Notes under the pieces: model-generated
What the model saw: the letters and a program-made list of their open reading frames with translations, nothing else
Told to the model about the DNA's origin: nothing
Databases searched by the model: none
Shown here: positions 19,591 to 29,757 of the stretch, in pieces
How positions within the stretch are numbered: position 1 is the stretch's first letter
Layout of the letters: each line of letters opens with the position of its first letter
Position numbers and translations under genes: made by a program
Assembly: GCA_014529385.2 (NCBI GenBank)
Contig: CM043965.1
Span: 63,635,933-63,695,932, forward strand
DNA from: Adiantum capillus-veneris
Taxonomy: Eukaryota; Streptophyta; Polypodiopsida; Polypodiales; Pteridaceae
Length of the DNA stretch: 60,000 nucleotides
Reading direction: 5' to 3'

Positions 19591-20890
19591 AAAAATTGCT
19601 TATATAAAGACCGTTGCCGGTTTTGATCGAAACCAGCGACTATAGTTGAGAGTGCAACAGACAGCTAGAGCTTATTGAGGTATACTTCTAAAGTTGTTTA
19701 CATTTTTTTCAACTTGTTTTTGTGTGTTGTGCGAGACTCGTGTGGTGTAGTAGTTTTTCTCTCACCACCAAGTTGGCTTCTTGTAGGTTATAGGCCACTT
19801 CGTGGTGTGTATCCATCCGGCTCACTCCATAAGTGAGTAGAAGCTAGTCACTTTTCTCGTGTTGTGCAGCCACTTGGCTCACTACAAAGAAGGGTTTTAG
19901 GGAAAACTTAGATTCTCACTCGTGTGGTGCAATAGTATATCTCTCACCACAAAGCTGAGTTAGAACTTAGTGGTCGACTCGTGGAGTGCAGTAGGCATGA
20001 TGCTACACCTCTCAATTCAGAGTGACTGATAGATTTTTCAATTTTAGATCAACTCAAATTGTCATTTGTATCACATAGAAAATCAAGAGTTATGCTTGTC
20101 AAATAGAGAGTGGAGAGATACATAGTCTATGCCCTCTTCATCTATGTGTGATGCACTGTTTACTCTTGTGCTTCAAACTCCAAAGACACGTCATTGTTCA
20201 TCACTAGATGACTCGGTGTTATCTTGGATGTAGATACATACAATATTTGGCTTGCATTTGAGATTGTTAAGTTGTCTGTTGATGTTTGTGTTGCGAGTTC
20301 CACACAATTCATCAGGGATTAGATTAAGTCACATCATCGTTCTTACTACATAGAAATATGAGGGATACATTTGTCTATCTAAGAGTGGAGAGATGCATAC
20401 CTATGCCCTCTTAATCTTAGCATGGAACACCTTGCCCTTGTACTTTCTAATCCATAGATACGTCGCTCATCAGTAGATGACTTGGTGTTGTCTTGGATGT
20501 AAATATGTATGATGTTTGACCTCAATGTGAGATTGTTAAACTGTTTGCTGATGGTTGTGTTGTACGTTCCACACACTTCATTACGGATTAGATTGATTAA
20601 ACTATCACTCAACATTACAACAACGTCCAGGACTTGTGCTGAGCGTACACACAACCTAGGTTGTTCACCTGTATGCTCCAATTGTTTATGTGTATTATGT
20701 AACCCACATAACAGGGTATAGTTCTTGTGATGAGCGTCCCTCACACTTGTGGCGTGTTCACCTCTCTCTATCTCTCTCTTTGTGTGTTCTCCTCTCTATT
20801 GTACAATGTATGGATTGCAATCATAATATATTGTTTTTTGCTATAAATTATGTCAATTGTGTAGTATAGATTAGGACCATGACACAATTT
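19591..20890 (+). repeat. LTR-like promoter and leader region (family unknown)
   Basis: TATATAAA at 19601-19608 is followed by a 5'-UTR-like stretch. That stretch has three repeats of the type CTCGTGTGGTGTAGTAG with CTCTCACCACAAAG (about 19737, 19911, 19976). Then come a 275-bp tandem duplication (20073-20620) and a CT-rich, T-rich end (20756-20840). This resembles a solo LTR or retroelement leader. Exact ends, TSD and coding partner were not found. Confidence 0.4.
20073..20622. repeat. Tandem duplication, period about 275 bp
   Basis: Copy 1 starts ACATAGAAAATCAAGAG at 20073 and copy 2 starts ACATAGAAATATGAGGG at 20348. Shared blocks include TATGCCCTCTT, ATGACT(C/T)GGTGTT, TCTTGGATGTA and GAGATTGTTAA. 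Identity is roughly three quarters by eye. Confidence 0.85.
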
Positions 20891-21174
20891 TGATAGTTTT
20901 CCCTCTCCTCTGACAACATTTATGTTTTAAATTATATCTTGCACATCAGTGGAAGCTAGATCTTTTGATGCTATTGAAGAGCCAAGAGATACCGTTAGAA
21001 TAGAGTCTACTGCTAGTGTCACTCTCGCTCTTGATCAATCTTAGCTCCCCTTGTATTGCATCTTTTACTAGAAACTACAATCTTCAACATACAAGCTCCA
21101 CAGATGGGAGAAGGGAGATGGGCGCACGTGAAGGGTGTAGGTGTCACACATCCTGCATTTAAAGAGCCAATGTA

Positions 21175-21300
21175 CATTAGGAAAAATATGAACCCTCTAG
21201 GGGCCCTTTGGGATTAAGGTTAATTAGAAGCTAGCCAATGAGAAGAGGGTGGTGGGCACACTCTATGCCCTCAAAAATGTAGGGGGACAAAGTAGTCTTA
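21175..21300 (+). repeat. Left inverted end of the putative DNA transposon
   Basis: Matches the reverse complement of about 33276-33180 over some 100 bp with gaps. Outer edge set by loss of similarity. A G run lies at 21342-21351. Confidence 0.5.
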
Positions 21301-21907
21301 CACTTCTTAACTGGGCTCTTACCTCGTGAGAAGGTGGGGTGGGGGGGGGGGAGTGGGCCATATGGAACCTCCAACTTTCCTCCTTTTTGATCCGGTTCTG
21401 AAAAAATCCCAAAAATTTGAAAATTTTCAAAATTTTCAAAACTCAAATTTCACCTTCTTAAAACCCCCCTAAAACTATTTTATGGTCAAAAAAGCATTTT
21501 TTGACCTCAAAAAGTCAAAACGTGCACCCAAAAACCTTAAAATTCATTTTTTTAAAAAAACTTTTGAAAAATCTTTTTTTGCTATCCAGAGCTCCCCCAA
21601 AACTAGTTCTTAGGCAAAAAGTGATTTTCTCTCTCTAGAACCCCTTTCCAACCCCTCCTTGGTTGCAACCATCACACTCATCCTCTACTCCAACACTCTC
21701 TCTCTCTCTCTACACCATCTCCATTGCTGCAGCAAGGAAGCTCCTCTCTCCTCCCCTACCACCTTCCATTGCCACACCAAGCAAGGGTTATCCACCTTCT
21801 CCTCCCATTGCCACAAGGGTTAACCACCTTCTCATATCACTTTATCCCACCTACATTGTAGCAACAAGCAAGGTCCTTCTCCTCCTCCTAGTTTTCTTTG
21901 CTCAACC

Positions 21908-23250
21908 ATGGCCAACTCTACTTCGCAAAGGCGGACAAAGGATGAGGTCACAACACTTGCATGCCACAACACTAGAGGTGTGGATGATGAGTGGGTGCCA
22001 CAAGAGTTCACCAAAGGTGCTTGGGTATACATGCAACCATCTACTCTATTGGCCCTCATCGTGTGCAGAATCGTGCAAACTTGGATCTTCATTGGAAAGG
22101 AAATCTCCTTGGCTTTAAGAACCGCAAAGACAAGGGGACCGTAGCCATTGTGCAACATGTTTTCTCAATGTCAACCATGCATTTGCAACAACCACCTCGA
22201 TTTCCAACACATTGTAAGTACATGTTTTGAGAATACAAAGCTAGGTGTGAAATCACACTGTAATGTTATTATGGATTCATACTTAAGATTTGTCATGCAT
22301 TTATAGTCATATTTCCATCCACGTTGGTGGAGGAGCAGCCACTACATAGTCTCTCCGGCACATTCAATGCTATACATGCAGATATTGGAGAAATAATGTT
22401 CCCACATCTTTGCCCAACCAAACTGGTTCAAAGAAGGATTTTCTTCTATTTTCACTCCTATATTGTCCCTACTTCTACACAAGCGTTTGGAACGCTTGAA
22501 CCCATCAAAGTAACTTCCTTATTAAGTATGGAGTGGCCGGTGCCAGATTTGTGGTCGGTAGCATCTTTCAAGCAAAAGATGATAATGGATGTCCAAAAAT
22601 CTTTGAAATACTCTAAAGCTTCTAGGTCTGTGGGCTTGAGTTTGTGTTTGCCTATTCATTGTTTTGTGCACATTTTTAAAGAGTTTGGATTTGTGGAGAC
22701 TACCACAATGCTTGTATGTAAAGATGCGCATTACGAGGAATTATAAAGGCTTTTAGAAGAGGACTGGGGTTTTGTGGAGGGCATGCACAACGGGAACTGG
22801 TACCGTTGTAAGGTTGGAGCTTCAGGTATTGGAATGCGCTATTTGAAATCCCGCACCTCCTTGTACATACAATTTCACTATGATCGTTGGATGTGCAAGC
22901 TTGGAGTGTGGACTCCCTTACAGAGTGTAGATGGCACTATTGCAAGCTTTGGCATTGCAGTGAAGATGCCCAACGATGCTTTGGAGGCAGTCCAAGTGAA
23001 CAAGCATTGGACTCTCAGTAATGTTCGAGAACATTTAGTTATTATGGGTTTTGAGGCCCTTCAACAAGCACAATTTTGTTTACAAGGTCACAAGGTGAGA
23101 ATCCTTCCACCACATTTTCAATACATCATGGTTTGTCGATCATTGGATGCTTATTGTAATGAATGTCCGCAGATTGGGAAGAGAATGGAAGACAAATTGA
23201 AGGTCGAGGAGGACTGGGAGATGGATGGAACTATGGTATCGATCTTATAA
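21908..23250 (+). pseudogene. Unrecognised spliced gene of the putative transposon
   Basis: A CT-rich leader precedes an ATG at 21908 (MANSTSQRRTKDEV, then DDEWVPQEFTKGAWVYMQP). A frame change near 22030 leads to NLDLHWKGNLLGF and KDKGTVAIVQHVF. Donor at about 22215 (ATT|GTAAGT) and acceptor ttatag at about 22306 join in frame to 22324. This frame runs through GTFNAIHADIGEIMF, a TAA at 22744-22746, then EEDWGFVEGMHNGNWYRCKV to a stop at 23250. The frame continues cleanly after the TAA, so it looks like a single nonsense change. No family recognised. Its place next to the inverted end suggests a transposon protein. Confidence 0.45.
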
Positions 23251-23407
23251 CTTTGTAACTCTTGCAATTTTCAAACTGATCCCCGCTGTAATCAATATGA
23301 TTTGCTTCGGAAAATCATGCCTTTGAATATAATTTTTTGCATTGGGATGAGAAATCATTTTTTGGTGAAAGTGCCTTTTTTTTTAATGTCTTAAAAAAAA
23401 GGTCCAT

Positions 23408-23415
23408 TATAAAAG
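23408..23415 (+). promoter_or_regulatory. Possible TATA box for the 23650 gene
   Basis: TATAAAAG in GGTCCATTATAAAAGGGG, after the stop of the previous gene and about 240 bases before the first in-frame ATG. This suggests a separate transcript. Confidence 0.45.
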
Positions 23416-23649
23416 GGGGGCCACCTAACTCATTCACTATTTTCACTTTTGCAACTCTTGAGCTCCTCCACTCTCTATCTACACCCCAGGCTAAACGTGG
23501 ATGCTTCCATAGCCTCTGCATCTGCAGCCACATCCACCCCTTCGTCACACTTCATCCTCTTCCTCGAGGACACCAAATACAAAGGGAATTTGGACCTCCA
23601 CACCTTTTTTACTCGTCTCTCTGACCTTGACGCCACAGTTGCCCTTCAC

Positions 23650-25074
23650 ATGGATGCATTTGCCGAGATTTTTGCGTTCATGGAGGAGCACATCATAATA
23701 TATTTTGTATCTATCCCCCCACATGCAGGGATCTGGGTGCCTTGCGATCTTTTGCGCTATACACACAAAGGTGATCTCCCATTCTCCAAGCGGTTGCAAC
23801 GATTCCAAGAAATTGCAACTGATGCAGGCCATTACTTGGACGAGCAAGTCCCAGGGGTGTCAGCGCTCAAGAAGCGCAAGTTAGGGGTGGAGTACCTTTC
23901 TCGGCTCCCAACATTTATCTTCTTGGTGAGCGAGGAACCTGATTTGGAGGAGCTCCGCTTACCACACCTTCAGGTTGGGTCCTTTATCAAGGACACCAAG
24001 GAGCAACAGGTTATCCCCATGAACCCTGTAGCGGAAGGAAAGGCACACCGGCTCGAGTACCCTAGGGGTCTTGAGGAAGTGGTTGAGAAATCCATAGTTG
24101 CGACTGGACCTAGTGACACTCCAGTGCCACTACCACTGACGGATGTGGCTATCCCAGAGGTAGAAATCAGTCGCTTCTCCTCAATGTTAGTGGATGGGGA
24201 GGAGTATGTGTTCTTGCATGATTTGGAGAAATCATTTGGCCTGCGCATGGATGAATGCTTGAGCGTGCTATGCAACAGCACCAAATGTCCCTTAGACAAT
24301 ACGCTAGATGCCCTAGAAAGCAAGCTCTTGCCAGATGGGGACTCTGTTGCTGACACTATTGCAGTTGTATGTGCGGAGGTCCTGGCAGCAGAGCAGTTGC
24401 ACATGGATGATGAAGAATTCCAAGCCATGCAAGCCAAGGTTGAGGCTGCTAGGATGCCTATGCCATTATGCAACCTCCCATCTGATGATCCAAAGCTCAT
24501 ATCTATGGTGTATGGGAGCATCGACTTGGATGCAACAGGCAACAGGGAGGAGGATGACAAGGAGCAGGAGGTAAACTGTATCCTAATTTTCATGTTACTA
24601 TTTTATCCTTCATTGTCTTTTTTCTCAACATTCATCGATTTATGACAGGATGTCGTGGAGGTTGATGATTTTTTTGCAAGGACGGGTGGCAAGCAGACGG
24701 GCTTTGGACCTCAATCTTCCCTTGCGCATTACCTAGGACAACTCCCCCCTGGCGATGTGGCCATTATCCATAATGAATTTACTCCCCAAGCCCATTTTAT
24801 AACTTGGTCGTTAAAAGCTTTGAGCAAGTTTTTGTGTTTGAGCACCATTGCTCAAACTGCGCATCAAGTGTTCCTAGTGCGTAGATCCCTTGTATGCACA
24901 ACGTTTGGCACTGGCTTTCGTGGTAAAGTGCTTGCCGAGATAGGGATACATGCTTCCATTGGCTCAACTGACCCAAAGGCCATAGCGCAGTTCCTCTTGA
25001 CTGGGGAGTTGCCTTACGCGCAAAATAGGCGCCAAGAAATGGTCCAAAAAATTATGAACTCCTCAGATACATGA
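23650..25074 (+). CDS. Unrecognised two-exon protein, about 448 aa
   Basis: Exon 1 is 23650-24570 (MDAFAEIFAFMEEH to DDKEQE). The intron, 24571-24648, starts GTAAAC and ends GACAG. Exon 2, 24649-25074, runs DVVEVDDFF to MNSSDT. Both exons are open and the join is in phase, so this is one of the best preserved genes here. Visible features: ALKKRKLGVEYLSRLP, an acidic centre, DGEEYVFLHDLEKSFGLRMDE, and an acidic stretch around the intron. The open frame extends upstream to 23449 without ATG; an upstream exon or a non-ATG start cannot be excluded. No domain recognised. Position inside the putative transposon suggests an accessory protein. Confidence 0.6.
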
Positions 25075-25270
25075 TATAAAATCACCGTATTGGAAGTAAT
25101 AAAAAATATTTGAAATTGTCTCTCTATCTTGCAAATTCTTTTGAATGTGATTTGTCAATCTTGAAAATTGTTTCAATTGGTGATATGAAAATTGTTTTGA
25201 TTGGTGACTTTGTAATTTCAAGTTCTGTATGTAATTTCAGTCAATTTCACTAAATTTAGGTATTTTATGT
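25075..25270. other. Gene end region, no feature seen
   Basis: T-rich sequence following the stop at 25074. Likely 3' untranslated region of the preceding gene. Confidence 0.4.
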
Positions 25271-25271
25271 T

Positions 25272-25425
25272 CCTTAGGGGGTAGATAAGCCCACCAAGGG
25301 CCAAAAAAAGCATGGCCACAAGGGCGCACAAATGGCCCATCCACCATCAGTTTTGGATGGGCCATTTGCGCGCCCTTGTGGCCAGGCTTTTTCTTGCCCT
25401 TGGTAGGCTTATCTACCCCCTAGGA
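25272..25425. repeat. Near-perfect foldback (palindromic) sequence, about 150 bp
   Basis: Arm 1 (25272-25345) starts CCTTAGGGGGTAGATAAGCC and ends GGCCCATCC. Arm 2 (25353-25425) is its inverse with few mismatches, separated by about 8 bases. Such a sequence folds into a long hairpin and resembles a foldback or MITE-type element or paired transposon ends. Confidence 0.85.
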
Positions 25426-25885
25426 TACTTACAAAGCACAAATTTATTGAAATGAATTGGTTTTGCATCATTAATTTAGATGCACCCTTTTTATGGCAAT
25501 TCCAACATATGTTCACATTCAAGGACACTAGAAAAGGTGAAATCAATTATGAAATGAAGTTTCTAGCACACTATCACCTGCATTAGCTCTACCTAGTACA
25601 CCCCTGCACCAAAAAGTCCAATTACATTGGACATTTGAAAAATCCAAATTAATGTTGCATAGACACTTGGTTTCACAATATGTTATTTTTTTTTATATCC
25701 TATAGGGAATTCAAAGCTTGAAATGGCCAAAAAAGGGTGTCCACAAGGATCCATATAAAATAATGTTGCAAAACCAATAGGTTTTAGTAAATTTGTGCTT
25801 TTTAAGTACCCTTGGGGGTAGATAAGCCTACAAGGGGCAAAAAAAGGCCTGGCCACAAGGGCGCGCAAATGGCCCATCCAAAACT
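25354..25885. repeat. Second-order inverted repeat sharing the foldback arm
   Basis: A third copy of the arm (GGGGGTAGATAAGCCTAC) lies at 25814-25885 in the same orientation as arm 1. Similarity between 25354-25560 reversed and 25690-25885 extends beyond the arm (AAATTTGTGCTTT, GCAAAACCAA, AAAAAGGGTG). So 25354-25885 is itself an imperfect inverted repeat of roughly 190-bp arms. Confidence 0.7.
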
Positions 25886-27764
25886 AGTCCTCGTGCTTCC
25901 AGATCTCTCAAAGCCATTTGAGGTCCAATGTGATGCTTGTGGTGATTGCCTTGGAGCAGTTTTGCTACAAGAAGGACATGCCATAGCATATGAGAGCCGA
26001 AGGCTCAATACCGATGAACGAGTCTTGGGCATTTATGAGAAAGAGCTTTTAGCTGTTCTACATGCCCTAGACACATGGAAGCACTATCTATTGGGGACTC
26101 CATTTATCCTACGAACCGACCACCAAAGTCTCAAGTACTTCATGATGCAAACCAAGCTCTCCAACAAACAAATGAGGTGGGCAAATTTTCTTTCGCAATT
26201 TAATTTCCATATTGCTCACATAGCTGGTAAGCACAATCAAGTGGCCGATGCACTTTCACGACGACCAAAGGTCAATGTGGTGTCTATAGCTACTCACAAT
26301 GATCTATCTTTTATGATAGATGAGTATGCTACTGACCCTGACTTTAGAGACATAATGTCAGCCCTTGCTTTGGGGAAGAAAGAGGAACCATTCACCTTGC
26401 AGGATGGTTATCTTCTCTACGGCAATAGGCTATGTGTTACCCATTCCCTTCGTGAGAAAGTTATGTATGAATCCCATGCTCCTCCATATGCGGGGCATAG
26501 AGGTATTCAATCTATTCTCCGAGGAGTAGAGACGTATTTCTATTGGCCTACAATGAAAGTGGACATACAAGAGTATGTTTCAAAATGTGTAGTATGCCAA
26601 AAGACCAAGTATGATAGAGGGAAGCAACCTGGATTACTCCAGCCATTGCCTATTCCAAATTCACCATGGGAGAGTATATCCATGGATTTCATCTTTGGAT
26701 TACCCAAGTCTATCCATGGGAATACTGGAATATGGACAATAGTCAACAGGTTTAGCAAGCAAGCACATTTTATTCCTGTCAAAAAGACTATTAAGGCACA
26801 TCAAATGGCAACTCTCTTCATATCTCAGATTTTCAAGCACCATGGATTACCCACATCCATCGTGTCAGATAGAGATCCTAGAATGACCAGTATTTTCTGG
26901 AAAGGTCTCTTTGAAAATCTAGGAACAAGATTGAATTTCTCTTCGGCCTATCACCCACAAACGGATGGCCAAAGTGAGATAGCCAATCTTACGATACTCG
27001 ATCTACTCAAGACTTATGTTACTGAAGTAGATCAACACTCACAATGGGAAAAGTACTTACCTCTTGTAGAGTATGCCTACAATAATACTGTACATACTTC
27101 TACGGGGAAAGAACCTTTTGAGATCATTGAGGGAAGACCAAAAAGTCCCTTGCTACTCAAAGTACATGGGAAGATCTTCGCCGCCAATGAGTATAGCCGT
27201 GACCTACAAGAATCTTTTCAAAAGATTAAGGAGGCTATATCCATCTCTCAACAAAGGCAAAAAGCTACTGCTGACAAGCACAGAAGAGCTTTAATGTTCA
27301 AATAAAATGATTGGGTCTTACTTAAATTTCCTAAGGCTCGATTACGGCAAACGACGGGCAAATATCCTACGGGCCATCAAAAGTATTATGCTAAACTAGC
27401 AAAAAGATACTACGGTCCTTTCCAAATCTTGAAGCCCATCAATGAGATGGCTTATCAACTCAAGTTGCCCAACCATTGGCTTATACACAATGCCTTTCAT
27501 GTAAGCCTACTTAAGCCCTATAAAGGAGAGCCACCAACTGAACCAATTATTGAAGACCCTCCCGAAGTTGAAGACCAAGAAGAGGTGCTACAATCCGAAG
27601 CTATTCTTCGGCATGAAGATAAGGTACTACGACATGGTAAGATTATCCGACGATATCTTATTAAGTTCAAGAATAATCCTTTTGAAGATGCTAGATGGAT
27701 GCAAGGAATACAACTTAAGGATAGTATGAACCTTGTCAATGCTTACAATGCTGCATTAGACTAA
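25886..27764 (+). pseudogene. gypsy G1 pol: RNase H, integrase, chromodomain-like tail
   Basis: RNase H has its Asp at 25931-25933 (QCDACGD), then YEKELLAVLHALDTWK and LRTDHQSL. Integrase zinc region is HAPPYAGHRG to CVVCQ. Catalytic D 26684-26686 (SMDFIFG), D 26868-26870 (SDRDPR) and E 26976-26978 (QSEIAN) give DD35E spacing. One stop (TAA 27303-27305) precedes NDWVLLKFP. The tail [20 protein letters not shown] then FEDARWM resembles a chromodomain. The N-terminal 22 residues of the open frame come from the foldback arm, not from gypsy. Confidence 0.9.
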
Positions 27765-28124
27765 GCAAATGTACAAATTTCTTTTAAAATGACTCATGTT
27801 TTTGTCTTATAAGACTAGTCCTCTTTTTAATTGTCCACAAATTTAACTAGTATGCATGCTTACAATCATGTTTGTGATGACGACGTCTCTCGAACACCAA
27901 GTAGAATTTGTCACTCTACTTTGGGAGAATGAAATGGACTAAAGAGCAGACATGCTTGCGGCAGCTATGTCTCCCAAGCACCAAATGGATTAGTCATCCA
28001 TCTTGGAAAGATGTCGTAGGGTAAAAAGGGATCCTCTACCCGCTAAGTAAAATTGACTGATGACTACGGCTTTATCTCTTCTACCTCATAGTCGCGGACG
28101 ACTATGATTTCAAGAGAGAGGTAA
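27765..28124 (+). other. 3' untranslated region and polypurine tract of G1
   Basis: No ORF. The tract CAAGAGAGAGGTAA (28111-28124) directly precedes the LTR at 28125 and is the likely plus-strand primer. Confidence 0.7.
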
Positions 28125-29757
28125 TGTCATAAAATCTAATATCTAACCAACCCAAATGATTCTCTCATTTTAAATTGATCACTTAATGTGGGAGAATAAA
28201 CGAGAACAAGTGTTAAGATATAGATATGTGCTTATAGATCTATCTCAACACGGGGCCAATGGTAAAGGGGCCCAAATGAGAGATGGTCTATCAAAGAGCA
28301 AGGCTACCCAATGGAGCATAAGACCTTAGGGTTAGCTTCATTGAAGACCTCCAATAATGTGTGTAAAAGTCCTTTGACCTTAGGTAAGCTAGGGCTGAGC
28401 TTGAGGTGGGAACCCGGCACAAGCTCGAGGTGCTTGTCCTCCTTGAGGTGCTTGCTGTGCTTGAGGTGCTTGTCATGCTTGAGGTGCTTGATTAAGATGC
28501 TTGAGGTGCTTGACTGGGTCCATGCTTGAGGTGCTTGACTTGCTGCATGATTAAGGTGCTTGAGGTGCCTTGAGAAACTTGCCTGAGATGCTTGTGGGAA
28601 CACCCCCTACTTCAAGTGCTTTGTCATGCTTGATGACTAAGGGGCTTTCTCAGCCAAATTCAAAAATATCCCTACAAGGAGGGGGGCGAGCCTACAAGTG
28701 GGGGGGGATGAGAGAGAACACACACACACACACACACACAAGGGAAGCCCCAGCTTAAAGAGGCAGCAAGGACACTTGTCCAGTTCCTCCTCATGTTGCC
28801 CTCATGGTGTGCCTGAAGCCTATTGGTTGGCCAGCCAAGGGGTCCAATGATAATTTAGGATATTTAATTAATTGATTTTTCATTTATCAAGTCCTCTCTC
28901 TCAAAGGGGAAAGGGGGACACTTGTCCCAAGGCTACCCTTGTTGCTTGTAATGGCTCCTGCTTGTGATTGGGTAGGCCTGGAGGGGTCCAATGAGATTTC
29001 ATCATGAGCTACAAGGGGGGGTCAACCATGCAAGCTAGGGGGTTGCTTAGGGGGTATACTCACCCACACACACTCACAATCACTCTCATGGTGTGCTATG
29101 CAAAGTGCAAGATCTCCCTCTCCAAGAAAGTAGAGGTTGAGAGCCTACACCAACACTCTTGGCTATGGAGTGCAAATCCAACCAAGAGCCATGCTTCAAT
29201 GCTTAAGCTTGCCATCTCCTTCTTCTTCATTACTATTCTATTATGTATGCTAGCAACAAGCGTATGATAAGTGAGGAACTAATTCTTTCTCCTATGAAAT
29301 GTTTCTTCTTCCTCTTCCCTACCCTCATTCCCTGCTAGCTCTCTCCACCTTCAAAGGTGTTTGAGGTCTTGGGACTGAGGCTTGGCATGGTTAAAGCTTT
29401 CTTCAAGTTTATGTTATGCTATGTTTGTGATGCATGAAGCTTTCCATCTTCATTGCATCACCTAGGTCACAAGGAACACAAAGATTGTATTGTAACAAGT
29501 CTCTCTTTATGGGAGAAATCATAATACAAATGCCTATTGGAGGGGGGACCGGCTCCACATAAATCCGGTCCTCAACTGTTGTCATGTTCTCTAAATTCTC
29601 TCTCTTGCAAAAGTATTGTTCATGCCAAGTTAACTAATTGCTATGATAATGTTGCTATCTTCAATTATGTTCACCCGCTATGCTCACAAAGACATTACTC
29701 AAAAGTATTCTCATTAATCTCCGCTACTCTCAAGTTAAATAGGCCAATTCCATTACA
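28125..29757 (+). repeat. 3' LTR of gypsy G1 (1633 bp)
   Basis: Starts TGTCATAAAATC and ends TTCCATTACA. Very similar to the solo LTR at 37773-39388. Carries the CTTGAGGTG minisatellite (28397-28640) and a (CA)n run at 28719-28741. Confidence 0.92.

Larger units (their letters stand above)
25886..29757 (+). mobile_element. 5'-truncated gypsy G1 element
   Basis: Pol from mid RNase H, polypurine tract and a 3' LTR are present. The 5' LTR, gag, protease and RT are missing. The left edge joins directly to the foldback arm at about 25878-25886, and the reading frame happens to continue into the arm (upstream to 25812). Right edge at 29757 abuts the minus-strand transposase-like gene. Confidence 0.85.

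Noticed and set aside
21663-22118. 151-aa Ser/Pro/Leu-rich ORF
   Set aside because: Starts in the CT-rich leader and overlaps the better supported 21908 frame.
23970-24593. 207-aa minus-strand ORF
   Set aside because: Antisense shadow of the 23650 gene, which has an in-phase intron and better composition.
25812-25885. N-terminal 22 codons of the long gypsy ORF
   Set aside because: They come from the foldback arm, not from the pol protein.
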